Shown: positions 50,850 to 61,832, numbered from the stretch's first letter. The stretch: DNA of 64,000 bases from Brettanomyces bruxellensis (GCF_011074885.1 NC_054686.1:558001-622000); one strand, 5' to 3'. Notes: generated by a model from the sequence alone, not told the origin. Numbers and translations are program-made.

Positions 50850-51503
50850 TTAATTCCAAGACCATTCAATTTCAATCTCACCAGTATCTAAGCTGGCAAG
50901 TTCCTTGAAAGCTGCAGGTGAGAAATCCAAGTCGCTTTCACTGCAGGATTCACATGAGTCAACAACTTTGACAACGACATTTTTGTTTTGGTAGGTTGCA
51001 GTAATTGTTTTACCGCAGTATTCGGAAACCGAATCTGAATTTGCGTTGCTGTCATAGAGAGTTTGAGCGATGGCACAAACAAGATCTTCATTGGTAGACG
51101 AAGTACCACAATTGTCGTTGCCAACTTCATACCAGGTACCGCGGCCGGTTTGAACTGCACCAGATGCAGAAGTACTGGTTGAACTTGTTGAACTTGTTGT
51201 ATCAGATGAAGCAGAAGATGTGGTGGAAACCTCAGTGGTGGTTGGAATTTCTGTAGTGTCAGATGCTGAACTGGATTGTTCAACTGTGGTGGTGAGGGTT
51301 ATTGATTTTGTCTCTGTTGAATCCAACGAAGACGTATTTGAAAACAAAACAATAGAGCTGGCATTACTGTACGACGAGTTCTGGAAATGTGGTGGAATCA
51401 AAGGCGCAGTAAGGTTGAACTTAGCAAATCCGCGCTTTCCAAAAAGTGGATGAGCCAATGTGGTTGAAATTGCAAAAAATATTATGTATAAATGTGCTAG
51501 CAT
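50850..51503 (-). CDS. secreted double-psi beta-barrel protein (paralogue)
   Basis: A 217-residue paralogue of the gene at 48953-50017. Signal peptide MLAHLYIIFFAISTTLAHPL, then GKRG (possible Kex2 processing), a shorter Ser/Thr-rich linker, and the same barrel domain: GRGTWYEVGNDNCG, EYCGKTITATYQNKNVVVKV, DSCESCSESDLDFSPAAFKE, ending EIEWSWN. Cysteine positions agree with the larger copy across the domain, and the final Trp-x-Trp end is also shared. The difference lies in the linker length (about 60 against 210 residues). Secreted or wall-associated; the activity is unknown in yeasts. Confidence 0.85.
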   Translation of the reverse strand: MLAHLYIIFFAISTTLAHPLFGKRGFAKFNLTAPLIPPHFQNSSYSNASSIVLFSNTSSLDSTETKSITLTTTVEQSSSASDTTEIPTTTEVSTTSSASSDTTSSTSSTSTSASGAVQTGRGTWYEVGNDNCGTSSTNEDLVCAIAQTLYDSNANSDSVSEYCGKTITATYQNKNVVVKVVDSCESCSESDLDFSPAAFKELASLDTGEIEIEWSWN

Positions 51504-51954
51504 ATTGTGACTTTCGAATAGTTATGTCTTGATATTTGTGTCTCATTAGGATCATTTAGCGGACAACCATAATTAACATAAAATACATTTCGTTGAAGGA
51601 TACCACCTCCTTTTATACAATTAAAAATTCAGCCAAACTAATTTACAGTCTATGCTTATAACGATTATGGCTTAATTTAGGTAATATTTTAGTTTGAGAT
51701 CTGATAACTTTACGGATGTTGTATTATTCTATGAGCGAGACACTTAATTATCTGTATTCTAACAACGGTGCTAAATTTTTTATCTGCACCCGATTTAACG
51801 GATCAGGAAAAAAAGTTGATTTCCATTGTGTAATCCGAACGTCGCACGAAATTTGTGAATTAATCTAACAAAGTACATTGTATTTTTACTATTTTATTTT
51901 GTTTTGGGAACGTGAACAATATTAATTTAATTTTAAAATGTATAATTTTGAAAT
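51504..51954. other. intergenic region
   Basis: About 450 AT-rich bases between two reverse-strand genes: the barrel gene's promoter and the 3' end of the 624-residue gene. No RNA gene seen. Confidence 0.5.
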
Positions 51955-53896
51955 TCATGCTCTTTCCCCAACGAAATAAAATAATTTGTTTAGGCAGTAT
52001 GATGTGCACAATACATCATCAAATACTATATGATTTTCTTTAATATTCTTCCGCAGTTCGAGATGTAGTTCTGGATCACTTTTACAGAAAAACTTCCAAT
52101 ACCTAAATTTGGAATCGTTTGGTAGTGTATTTAAAATTGAATCACCTAAGATCAGCTCATCAGTAAGGTCTGTTTCCGCAAGTAACATTTGATTCGAGAT
52201 TCTCCATGAATGGTAAACGCTCTTAATTGCATTTGCAATTGCACAACTATTCATTTTAAAGACTGCACCACTTGTCCGAAAGATTATTGTTGATAATACT
52301 TTTAAGAAAGCAATATTTTCATCGGGCTGGTAGAAGTAAAACATATACAATCTTGCAACTAACAGTTCCGCAAACACAGATTCCGGTCTAAGAAGATTAA
52401 TGCATTGCGCAGTGAGGATTTTTGTTATCGAAGCATCACGTAATAGCACTGAAAAAGTCTCGTTGATTTTAAGAACAGAAGAGTTTGATGTTTCATAAAC
52501 CATGTTTATGATCCAGGATGTATTATCAATAACCACTGCATCCTTATTATGTCTTTCAAATATCACTTCTGAAATAATTTCATCCTTAGTTTCGAAGATG
52601 TCTTGAAGAAATGTTAGGAGCTCCAAATGAGCTCTTCTGGAGGTAAGGGTGTGATAAACTTCCTTAGTCTGTGATCTGATATAACATAGCATGATTCCCC
52701 ATACGCTTGATATAAAACTGTCTTTTTCAAGAAGATTTTTAACCGTTCTTATTGTATAATCCTGTTGAAATGTGAATTTTGAGAGTATTTTGAATCCTTG
52801 AAAAAACAAAGACAGTGCTGTCCCTTGTTTACCTTCACTCCCTAACGTGCCCTCAAAAAATGAAGCAAGAGAATCAATCATGAATTTTTGTAAATCTGGA
52901 TGCCCTAATCTCTGAGTAACATTCACAAAGTATTGTAATGATGCAAGATAAGTTTTGCATTCCGGAGTACTTTTAAAATCATAAGCCTTAAGATTATTCG
53001 TAGTATAATCCAATTTCAGTAATTCTACTTGATTTTTTATCAACTTTTCCCGAAGTACAAGTGGAAATGAGAGTAGAAGACGATCAAACCCAGAGGCATA
53101 AAATTCCGTCCTTAGAATATCAAATGATCTTAACAAGTGAATAATATTGTCAAACATATGATTTGCAATTTTAATAGTTGAGGAATCATGATAGACTTCC
53201 TTTAGTGTCTGCTGAAAAAATTGAAGTCCAAATGCAACAGATGGTGTGCATAGTGAAATCATTCTGTATAAAGAACTTGCCTTTGCTTGTCCTCCCTTTC
53301 TTTTGATAATCCATAAATTAAATCCTTCAGGGGAGTGCTTATAAGTTGAGAGAATATGATCAACTAGATCGGCTGTGGATTTGAGTGAGCCAAGAGTCTT
53401 GCTTTTCAGAAGTCCTTGTATATAGATCTCCGTAGAAAATATTACATTTCCGCTTCTTTCAGTTAATTCACCTTCCTGCCTGAAAATATTATGAATCACA
53501 CTAATAAAGATATGCGTGGAAAGCTCTGTAAGCTTGCTGTACCTTGGAAATAAATATGGTATTTCTCGAAGCTGAGAAAACGTTTGATAATAAATCAAAC
53601 ATTCTAAGTTTGTTGTTCCCCAATCTTTTAAGGCTTCATTTAACCTTATAAGATCTTTCAGAAGGGCATCTGGTTTAATTCTTTCTTTCTAATTAATTAT
53701 TACGTTAGTATTATAAAGTACAAAATTAGTTAATTAATATGGACAAAAATCTTACCGCCAATAGCATTTCATCTTTGATTCTTTGACATAGAAGTTGTAC
53801 CTGTGGTTCATACTGCTTAACTTTTGTTGAAGAGCTTACAGCATTTGGTACCGTAGAAGTGGTTGCTATGTACGAATTAACATCGTATGAACTCAT
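51955..53896 (-). CDS. unknown 624-aa alpha-helical protein, two exons
   Basis: Reverse strand. Exon 1 is 53756-53896 (47 codons, starts MSSYDVNSYIATTS) and exon 2 is 51955-53688. The intron (53689-53755, 67 nt) has donor GTAAGA, perfect TACTAAC (53704-53710) and acceptor TTAG; the frame is preserved across it. Exon 2 alone has no ATG at its start. The product is almost entirely predicted helix with scattered hydrophobic residues, suggesting a helical-repeat scaffold. It has no signal peptide, membrane segment or zinc motif, and ends in FVGERA. I considered peroxin 8 and centromere proteins but found no convincing match, so no function is given. Confidence 0.8.
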
Positions 53897-54840
53897 TTCA
53901 AGTTATTATACTGAAGCAAATTTTTCAAAACTTTGATTAAAATGTTTAAAACCACTAATAATATGAGGTGATTATTACTTTTTATAAAGTGTCATCCAAT
54001 GTAATATTTAATTATGGTTGAGGAAATCCTTCTTCAAATTTTAGGCGCGGGACTTCGATACATGGATTTATTTGAACAAGACAAAAAGTATTTGCGAAGG
54101 GAAAGAATAATAGTAGTGTACGGATGTATATGAAACACATCGAATAAAGAACTTGAATAATAATAAAGTTCTGAATACTATTTGACAGTTATATGGGCCT
54201 CAAAACAGTCAATAATCAGAAGATCAAACAACATGCGTTCAATATTAAATACCAAAAAGTCTAAAGCCCCCATTTAATATAATAAGTCATATTTCGAAAG
54301 TGATACGGTTTTGATTAGTATTTTACGATAATTAAAAACCGACGAAGCTGAAAGAAAAGAAAGAAGAAAAAAATATTAATAATGATACTGCACTAGGCAG
54401 TTCCTGGAGTAGAAATAATAAGGCACGAAATCTAATTTCTGAAACCCCAGAGATTTTTTTCCCTCCCCTTCCCGAGATGTTTCCCTCGCATTATAATGTG
54501 TATCAGAATAAAAGGAGGTTTCAGAGGTTTCCGTGTAACAAAATCAATCAAAAATGGATCGATCTCTCACAAACGGGAACACACTTTTCATTATTTAATG
54601 CTAATGCTTAACTAATATTTCAGATCATTTCTTCTTCTGCATATAAATGAATATATATATATATATATATATACATAGCCCAATCGTTTGTTTCATTCTA
54701 TTTTTTTTTATTGGGTACTAGAAATCCAACCTAGATCTCATATATAGTTATAAGTGTATCCACCTTCAAAGAAATCAATCAATCAACTTCATCTCAAATA
54801 TTCAGTTTAGAATAGTTACCGAAAATAAATATTACCTGCA
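53897..54840. promoter_or_regulatory. divergent promoter, unknown gene and KAR4
   Basis: About 940 bases. Contains TGAAACA (54131-54137) and TGAAACC (54440-54446), which resemble Ste12 pheromone-response elements, and an (AT)n microsatellite at 54651-54673. A purine/pyrimidine-rich stretch lies at 54450-54480. Confidence 0.45.
54651..54673. repeat. (AT)n microsatellite
   Basis: Twenty-three bases of alternating A and T, 168 bases upstream of the KAR4 ATG. Confidence 0.9.
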
Positions 54841-55983
54841 ATGAATGAACGCCTAAATAAAAGATTTGAAAGTGATAAGAGAAAACGGGATATTTGGAGA
54901 TTGAATACCTCTAGAGGGATTTCACCTCTTAAAACCATTTCGCGAGACTTCACTAATAGGCCTGGGGCTGGTCATAAACTGATGGCTGTGAAGATGGCAT
55001 CGGCACACAGTGCACGTGGGTTTGGAGGTTCAAATAACTATATTGGTGGGAATTATGGGATGACTTCACAATATATTGGCTTTCGACCTAAAACTAACTC
55101 TTCTCCTGGTTGCTTCAAAAATGATTACTCAAATCATTACATTCATTCTGGAATACTACCAGTCCGCTATATAAGAAATGCAAAGCAGCAAGTTGAAGGC
55201 TATCCCAAACTTCAAAGACTATGTCGATTAAAAGAGCAGCAAATTCGAAAATATGCTACTGTTCCTTTCGGAGCACGGGTAAAGACAGAAAATATGGTTA
55301 AAACATTGAACTCATGGGTTCATAACTACCATCTTCAGTTTGATGTAATTATGATAGGTGCCCTTTCTGAGAATCAATTATTGTATCCAATTTTATCACA
55401 GCTTCCAATAGATAAGCTTGCGGCAAAGCCAGGATTTTTATTTATATGGGCCTCTACACAAAAGATATCCGAGCTTTCGAGGTTACTCAATGATCCCAAT
55501 TCATGGGCTAAACGCTTCAGAAGATCAGAAGAATTAATCTTTGTTCCTGTTGATAAAAATTCTCCATACTATCCAACAGAGGCAAATATACCGGAAAAGC
55601 AAATTTTAGAAGAACTGCAATGGCATTGTTGGATGTGCATAACGGGTACCGTCAGAAGATCTACAGATAAAGAATTAATACATTGCAACATTAATACCGA
55701 TTTTGCTGTTGAAAATCAGAGTACAGGAAACTCGGCTGTGCCAAATCAGATATATGAAGTGGCCGAAAACTTTTCTAACTCGACAAGAAGATTGCATATT
55801 ATTCCAACATCGACAGGTCTGGATCACCCAGTTAAAATGAGACCCGGTTGGGTAATTATTAGTCCTGACGTCATTCTTGACAATTTCAATCCTGAAAGAT
55901 ATGGAAAGGAGTTAGGAGCAGTTGGACAGAGGATTCCGCTAACAAATGATATAGAACAGCTCCGTCCGAAGACTCCAAATTAG
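54841..55983 (+). CDS. KAR4: Kar4, METTL14-type MT-A70 family protein
   Basis: A 380-residue protein. The first 140 residues are basic and disordered. The MT-A70 core covers about 175-345: FDVIMIGAL, LAAKPGFLFIWAST, RFRRSEELIFV, QWHCWMCITGTVRRSTDKEL, IHCNINTDFAVE and the late PGWVIISPDVILDNFNPERY. The order matches yeast Kar4 and human METTL14. The catalytic DPPW of METTL3 is replaced by DVIM, so this is expected to be the non-catalytic partner, working with Ime4 in mRNA adenosine methylation in meiosis and with Ste12 in mating. METTL3-type Ime4 is excluded by that missing motif. Confidence 0.9.
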   Translation: MNERLNKRFESDKRKRDIWRLNTSRGISPLKTISRDFTNRPGAGHKLMAVKMASAHSARGFGGSNNYIGGNYGMTSQYIGFRPKTNSSPGCFKNDYSNHYIHSGILPVRYIRNAKQQVEGYPKLQRLCRLKEQQIRKYATVPFGARVKTENMVKTLNSWVHNYHLQFDVIMIGALSENQLLYPILSQLPIDKLAAKPGFLFIWASTQKISELSRLLNDPNSWAKRFRRSEELIFVPVDKNSPYYPTEANIPEKQILEELQWHCWMCITGTVRRSTDKELIHCNINTDFAVENQSTGNSAVPNQIYEVAENFSNSTRRLHIIPTSTGLDHPVKMRPGWVIISPDVILDNFNPERYGKELGAVGQRIPLTNDIEQLRPKTPN

Positions 55984-56441
55984 GCTAAACTTTTCTTGGT
56001 GTGATAATGTGTTTGTGTAGTCATCTTGATTCCAGAAACTACACATACTCCTACTTAATCTATGAAGGGCATTAAAATAGAGATAAAACCAAGATATATC
56101 TAGCATTTTAGCATACAAATTTTGTAATTCTGTTCAATTCAACAGTTTCCACCACTAATATAAGATACGGGATACGCGCAATTGACATTCGTTCAACCTA
56201 AAATTAATATACATAGAGAAAAGATATAAAAGAAACAATGCAGGGATAAGAGAAATATGTGAGAATATGAGTAAGAAATAAAAATAGGGATCACGATAAT
56301 TATCATGATAGCAAGGACTGTATGTAATAACACTTTAGCCAGTGGAAAATAATCAAAGTAGACCAAAATTCGATAGATAATTGAAATGTGTAAAAGTAAA
56401 AAGAAGAAACAAACAGAAAAGTTTCAATTTATACTTTTGTA
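55984..56441. other. convergent 3' intergenic region
   Basis: About 460 A-rich bases between convergent genes. No RNA gene or repeat seen. Confidence 0.5.
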
Positions 56442-57674
56442 TCACATCTCATATGAAGTGGCATCTCTTCCAGCTTCCAACTCTTCGAGAGCTTTTTCGA
56501 TTTTATCATCATTATCAGTATCTTCCACTAACTCGATAGCAGAATATTTAACGAGATCCCATTTCTTCCAAAATAGGAAACAATCCTCTGGTTCCTCGGA
56601 ATCAACGTAATCTTGCAAATAGTATTTTGCTTTAATGAACCTATCCTTCAATTTCTGGAGCCTCATGTTTTCCGGCACCTCAGAAACTCGACAATGGCTC
56701 TGCAGTCCTGCTGCCGCCACCTTATTGGCTAGCCTTGATCTTTGAGCGTTGCTATCACTGTCATAATCAGTGATAAATGTCGACGATGTTAAATTTCCCT
56801 CGTCCGAAGAGCAAACTGACGAATTTGCACTCGATATCGATCCGTCATCAGGATTGACTTTACCCTTAAGCTGATCATTATGGCCATGAGGTCGTGGAAT
56901 TTGCATGAAGGAATGACTCACGCTGGAATCATCAATACTCTTCTCATTTTCAAAGCCATATGCAATTTCTTCGTCGTGCGAGGTAGAATCGCAATAACGA
57001 GCCCACGCCTCATCAATAGCTCCAACCAAATAGTCAAAGCACCGAGATCTGGCATCAAAGTCGGAACTTGGAATCCCGTTATGACAAACAGACACATGTG
57101 AGCATGAAGGAACAGTATATGTATCGAACGAAAGCGGACTCGTAGGCAAACAACTCATAAAACTTGAGGATCTACGATGATTCAATTTCTTGTCATCCCT
57201 CATACTGTCATCAAAAGACGACCCGCGAACATTCAGATCACGGCTAGAATACTCCAGAGAGGCTGTAGATAGACAATCCGAATTTTCGGTGAAACTATGT
57301 GCCCGATGCTCTTTTGAGTTCGAACGTCTTCTCCGAGAATTCCTCCGATGCTTCTTAGAAGCTTCTAGATCTGTTTCATCGTCATCGCTGTACTGCGCGA
57401 CGGCCCTTGACATTTTATAATCTGTCATAGGAACTGAAAGAGCCCTCAGGGATTTCCTTATATCAAGAGGTGAAGTTCCAAATCCGTTATCTTCATTATT
57501 GAAGTCTTTGACATCATCAGAGTCCCCATCATCAGATTGGGCCTCAAATCTTTTAACAAGAAAATCCGTCGTCCTCTTCAAACACTGCCTTTTAGCACGT
57601 GACATTTCATCTAGCATGCGAGTTGCAGAGGCGTTTCTCTGCATATATGCTCTTTTCAACGACAGTGCAGCCAT
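56442..57674 (-). CDS. unknown fungal-type protein, 410 aa
   Basis: The ATG at 57674 (MAALSLKRAYMQRNASATRM) is the first in frame; further upstream is only a TTG. The protein is Ser/Asp-rich and disordered in the middle, with a basic SKKHRRNSRRRRSNSKEHR-type patch (about 105-125) that could be a nuclear signal. Two parts look folded: FDYLVGAIDEAWARYCDSTS (about 210-230) and the C-terminal RLQKLKDRFIKAKYYLQDYV, CFLFWKKWDLVKYSAIELVE. These have the look of a conserved fungal family of unknown function, but I cannot name it. Confidence 0.72.
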   Translation of the reverse strand: MAALSLKRAYMQRNASATRMLDEMSRAKRQCLKRTTDFLVKRFEAQSDDGDSDDVKDFNNEDNGFGTSPLDIRKSLRALSVPMTDYKMSRAVAQYSDDDETDLEASKKHRRNSRRRRSNSKEHRAHSFTENSDCLSTASLEYSSRDLNVRGSSFDDSMRDDKKLNHRRSSSFMSCLPTSPLSFDTYTVPSCSHVSVCHNGIPSSDFDARSRCFDYLVGAIDEAWARYCDSTSHDEEIAYGFENEKSIDDSSVSHSFMQIPRPHGHNDQLKGKVNPDDGSISSANSSVCSSDEGNLTSSTFITDYDSDSNAQRSRLANKVAAAGLQSHCRVSEVPENMRLQKLKDRFIKAKYYLQDYVDSEEPEDCFLFWKKWDLVKYSAIELVEDTDNDDKIEKALEELEAGRDATSYEM

Positions 57675-58518
57675 ATTTATAGTGTACAATAATTCCAAAC
57701 CAGAAACTATTAACTAATATTAACGAGTCTGATGTTTCCGTCTCTTCCGGTAAGCCTAAGTAAATTTTTCTTAGCAACCTTTCTTTGCAACAAAGTATTT
57801 GTGGCAAATTGGTTCGCGCTTAGAGGGGAAAGTCAAGATGCTGAGGAAAAATTTTTTCTTGCAAGCAGCAAAGCGGGGTTGAGGGGAGAGAAACAGACAA
57901 GTGGCAAACTGTTTTCTTAGGTAAAATTAACTCAACTGGCGAAAACGGTTCAATCAAAACACGCTTAGAAGAACAACTATTATATATATCTTCGACCTAA
58001 GATTCGAATATGTGATAATATAATGCCTGAGCTAGTTGTTGATATTTTTTTTATCGAAAAATACCAAAATCTGACCTACCTTATAACGCTTATAAAAAGG
58101 TGAAGCTTGGTTTTAACAAAATAAAAAAGAAACTTAAAGCAGCGGGAAATTGCTTTCACACCCTCTTTTCGCGGAATGTTCAATATATTCGCAAAAAAAA
58201 AAAAAAAAAGAGGCCAATAATAAATCTCACTTTATTTCTTGCCTGATAATGCGAGACCGTACAGCCGAAAGAAGAGAAAGGCAACAATTTTTGTAAATTA
58301 ACTTTGCGTATTGTTATCTTTCATTTTGTGCTGCCCAAATTCGCGATTTCTCACTCTATACATTCTTGTAATTCTCGCGCCCATTCCAGGATCGGGACTT
58401 GATAAAGAATAATTGACCGGTCGATTAACGTCGATCGAAAAAATAGGATCTGCTTTCGGCAATCAGGTAAGATCATAACATCAATCGGTATTTCCTTACC
58501 TCAAATAGCAACGGACTT
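57675..58518. other. intergenic region with poly(A) tract
   Basis: About 840 bases between two reverse-strand genes, with a 17-base A run at 58193-58209. Short open frames only; no RNA gene seen. Confidence 0.5.
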
Positions 58519-59334
58519 TCAGACGTACATATTATGATCTGTAATGTAGCCAATTATATCTGCATATGTGTACTTTTTCCATTTTTCTTGACCGCCGTTA
58601 ATCATGGCTCTGATTTCAGATGAGCTGATATTTAGACTTGTGCCGTCTCCCCTCACCAAAAACAAATGTCTAGTCCATTCTGAAGGAATGTCATTCTTAA
58701 ACTCACCACGTTCAATCTTTTCAATATATTTTTCCTGCTCCTCCTGTGGATATTTCTCATCATTTCTGCTTAAAATGAAGAAGCTAGAGTTGGCAAACAG
58801 CGGTTTCAATGCGGATGATATCGATTGATTAGGATAATATTTTGGATCAAACAGTCTTACAAGAGTGTCAAACCCTAAAAGAAAAGTAAACTTCACCTGC
58901 GGTTTGTTTATTTCCTGATTTATAGCACTTATTTTCTCAGTGAAGAGAGACTTGGTTGTCAACCCAATTGAGCAGGCAATACCATAATCCTCAGAAATAT
59001 GAGAAGCCAACAATTGGATCATATCCAACCTTAGTGAGTAATTTCCTAGATCTGCGGTCTTTTTATCTGCATTCTTCAGTGATAAAAGGAGAAGCACCGA
59101 TTTCGTATTAATCGTGGAGACGGAAACATCGGATTGGTCCGGAAAATGGTAGAGAATGGATTTTTTCACCAATGTTGCATGCCCAAAGTGTGGAGGATTG
59201 AACGAAGAGTCGAGAACAAGCACCCTCTTTGTAATATTACTTATGATAGGGCCATTGCTTGTTGTATAAACGATCTTGAACGCTGATCCGGAGGTAACGA
59301 AGGTCTTGAGAATTGAAAGTGAAGAGAACGCCAT
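58519..59334 (-). CDS. POF1: nicotinamide mononucleotide adenylyltransferase-like protein Pof1
   Basis: A 271-residue nucleotidyltransferase-fold protein. VLVLDSSFNPPHFGHATLVK carries the adenylyltransferase HxGH-type motif (HFGH), FTFLLGFDTLVRLFDPKYY the central region, and SLNISSSEIRAMINGGQ the C-terminal SSSEIR signature that binds ATP phosphates. All three agree with yeast Pof1 (YCL047C), which makes NAD from NMN and ATP and has been linked to filamentation and protein quality control. The first 30 residues are extra relative to yeast and are hydrophobic/basic, perhaps a targeting sequence. Confidence 0.92.
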   Translation of the reverse strand: MAFSSLSILKTFVTSGSAFKIVYTTSNGPIISNITKRVLVLDSSFNPPHFGHATLVKKSILYHFPDQSDVSVSTINTKSVLLLLSLKNADKKTADLGNYSLRLDMIQLLASHISEDYGIACSIGLTTKSLFTEKISAINQEINKPQVKFTFLLGFDTLVRLFDPKYYPNQSISSALKPLFANSSFFILSRNDEKYPQEEQEKYIEKIERGEFKNDIPSEWTRHLFLVRGDGTSLNISSSEIRAMINGGQEKWKKYTYADIIGYITDHNMYV

Positions 59335-59740
59335 CAGTTAGCAAATATGGTGGATCACGGACCGTTTAGTTCTTTGAGGGAGTACAAAGAAAGTTGGGAA
59401 AGAATGAAAGGAGGATGGTGATGAAAATCGGACGCTTAGCATTCGTTATACTTGAAAGTAATGGAAGATAGGAAGAAAAACTGCCGATGCATCTTCGAGA
59501 GAATGCATTTTTCTTGGACAGATTCGGTTATACGAGATCGACCGGGAATTACAAGACGAAAAAAAAAAAAAAAAAAAAAAAACGCACCACCAAAACTCAA
59601 GCAAATATTATCAATACATTACGCCTGCTACAAAACAAATATGTGATCAGACGGGAGCGTATCCGTATGATTATGGCTGCATTACACTATCTTGAAAATG
59701 AGCACAACTCAGGTGAGGAAAAAAAACCGTGCATAGTTAC
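59335..59740. other. intergenic region with 24-base poly(A)
   Basis: About 400 bases with an A run at 59559-59582. Presumably the promoter of POF1 and the 3' region of BAT1. Confidence 0.55.
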
Positions 59741-60940
59741 TTAATCGATAACCCTGGACCAGTCACTCTCAACAATACCATACTGTCTCTCGGCAATCCA
59801 CTGAGCAATCTGCTTAGTGAGGGCACCAGCCTCTTCACCTGGAAGCAATGGTATCTTGATGTGCTGTCCATCGTAACCAATCTCCTTGACTGGGGAAACA
59901 ACAGCAGCAGTTCCGGAACCAAAAGCTTCTAGAACTTCACCCTTCTGGGCTTTCTCCTGGATCTCTTTGATCGAGCAGTATCTCTCAGAGATGGTCCACT
60001 CGCTCTTGTCCAACTTCTCCTTGCACAAGTTAAGGATGGAGTCTCTGGTGACACCCTCCAAGATCATACCATCCAATGGAGCAGTAACCAACTCCTTCTT
60101 TCCATTCTTGTCCTGGAAAGCAACGAAAAAGTTCATGGTACCAACTTCAGTGACGTGCTTGTCTGGGCCAAACAACCACAAGTTCTGCTGGTAGCCTCTG
60201 GAAGCAGCCTCTAACTGTGGTTTGACAGAAGGAGCGTAGTTAGCACCCAACTTCTTGTCACCAACACCACCTGGCCATGCCCTAACAGCGTAATCGGTGG
60301 CCTCCAACCTCACAGCCTTGAAGCCTGTGGAGTAGTATGGACCAACTGGTGAGCAGACGACGTACAAAAGAGCATCCTCTGGGGCATGAACACCCAATCC
60401 GGTGGTAGTACCAATCATGGTTGGTCTAATGTACAGAGAGTATCCTCTCTGGTCAGGAATGAAAGACTTGTCAAGTTTCAAGAGCTCACCGATCAACTTG
60501 ATCAACTCCTCGCTGTCAAACGTTGGCAAGCAAATTCTGCTGGCGGACTTGTTCATTCTCGTCATGTTTTTGTCAGGACGGAAAATTCTGATGTGTCCCT
60601 TGGCGTCCTTGTAAGCCTTCATACCTTCAAACAACTCAAAAGCATAGTGGAAGACGATGGCAGATGGATCCAATGTGATGTTTCCGTATGGCTTGATGAC
60701 CGGAGTTCCCCATCCGGAGGTCTTGTGCCATGGGACCTCTAGCATGTGATCCGTGAAAGATCTTCCAAAAACCAACTTTTCATTTGGCAACTTTTGCTTT
60801 GGATTCTCGGTCTTGTGAATGACCAATTTTGAGGCATCAAGGGCAGCCGGTGTAGCAGTAGACGACATTCTAGATAATATGTTTCCAAGGTTTGCAGAAC
60901 GTGTAGTTAGACGTATACTATTTCTAAGATTAGAAAACAT
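59741..60940 (-). CDS. BAT1: mitochondrial branched-chain amino acid aminotransferase
   Basis: A 399-residue fold-type IV aminotransferase. The first about 25 residues (MFSNLRNSIRLTTRSANLGN) are a mitochondrial presequence; an inner ATG at residue 25 (MSSTATPAAL) could produce a cytosolic form. Motifs: HYAFELFEGMKAYKD, RIFRPDKNMTRMNKSA, VRAWPGGVGDKKLGANYAPS with the PLP lysine in KLGANY, EVGTMNFFVAF and FGSGTAAVVSPV. It transfers amino groups between Leu/Ile/Val and 2-oxoglutarate. Strong codon bias suggests high expression. S. cerevisiae has Bat1 and Bat2; whether a second copy exists here is unknown. Confidence 0.96.
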   Translation of the reverse strand: MFSNLRNSIRLTTRSANLGNILSRMSSTATPAALDASKLVIHKTENPKQKLPNEKLVFGRSFTDHMLEVPWHKTSGWGTPVIKPYGNITLDPSAIVFHYAFELFEGMKAYKDAKGHIRIFRPDKNMTRMNKSASRICLPTFDSEELIKLIGELLKLDKSFIPDQRGYSLYIRPTMIGTTTGLGVHAPEDALLYVVCSPVGPYYSTGFKAVRLEATDYAVRAWPGGVGDKKLGANYAPSVKPQLEAASRGYQQNLWLFGPDKHVTEVGTMNFFVAFQDKNGKKELVTAPLDGMILEGVTRDSILNLCKEKLDKSEWTISERYCSIKEIQEKAQKGEVLEAFGSGTAAVVSPVKEIGYDGQHIKIPLLPGEEAGALTKQIAQWIAERQYGIVESDWSRVID

Positions 60941-61832
60941 CTTGAGTAATTCAAATCTGTGTGATCAACAAAAAAAGAGCGAATAATTTCACCTCTCTAT
61001 ATATATTTCACTAACTTTTTTTTTCTACTGTCACATCTCTTCCTATGCAGAGATACAAATTTTCCTGATGACCCATTTTTTTCTCCAGAAGGAAATTTCC
61101 AACTATATAAGATAAATTTGTACGCGAAATGACTACAAAATTTAGCTAGGCACAAATACAATAGATTATCCGATTCTCCTGCAGATGCTCTTTAAATGGT
61201 CTATTCATTTTCTGATAAGATCTCTGCCGAGCGGCATTATGCTACATCTCCAGATGGTAGTTAGTCACAGCCGAGAAACTGCACATCAACTGTTTTAACG
61301 TTAAATTATCGATAACCATTAAATATTTTCTTCTTCTAATAAACCCTTATAACTGGACTCACATCTAGGCCAAAAAGAAACTCATTCTATTTGATTTGTG
61401 CACTTTGACATTTTGATCTACCCCAAATAGGGAGATAGAACGATAAAGTACATCCTCCGGTAACGGAATGCTTGATGACTCTACAATGTAAATCAAGAGG
61501 TCGGTTAATGGCGGGATTGTTTTTTTATCGAGAATGAAAAAATCGAGAAATTGAAAAATCAAAAAAAAAAATTTGAAGTGGGATGAATGCGAAGAAAAAA
61601 AGTTTCATGCAACCGATTGATTGTTCTCTATAATCGCATCGGGGAAATGTATTAAGACCATTGTAGTATACATGAGGCTGCCGATATGTAATATTTTAAC
61701 CAAATAGCAGTATGAGCTACGTGAACACAACACAAATCAAGGCACAGCTAATACTTATTAATAGTCATCTATATTTTCTAGATTATCCGTCACCTTTTAT
61801 CAATGATCGGCATCCACCACGCTTCTTCTCAC
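60941..61832. promoter_or_regulatory. BAT1 upstream region
   Basis: About 890 bases between two reverse-strand genes. AT-rich, with poly(A) near 61561 and short open frames only. Presumably holds the BAT1 promoter; I see no clear Leu3 or Gcn4 site. Confidence 0.45.

Noticed and set aside
51955..53896. Peroxin Pex8 or centromere protein Ctf3
   Set aside because: General helical character is shared, but no PTS1 end (it ends GERA) and no motif could be aligned with confidence.
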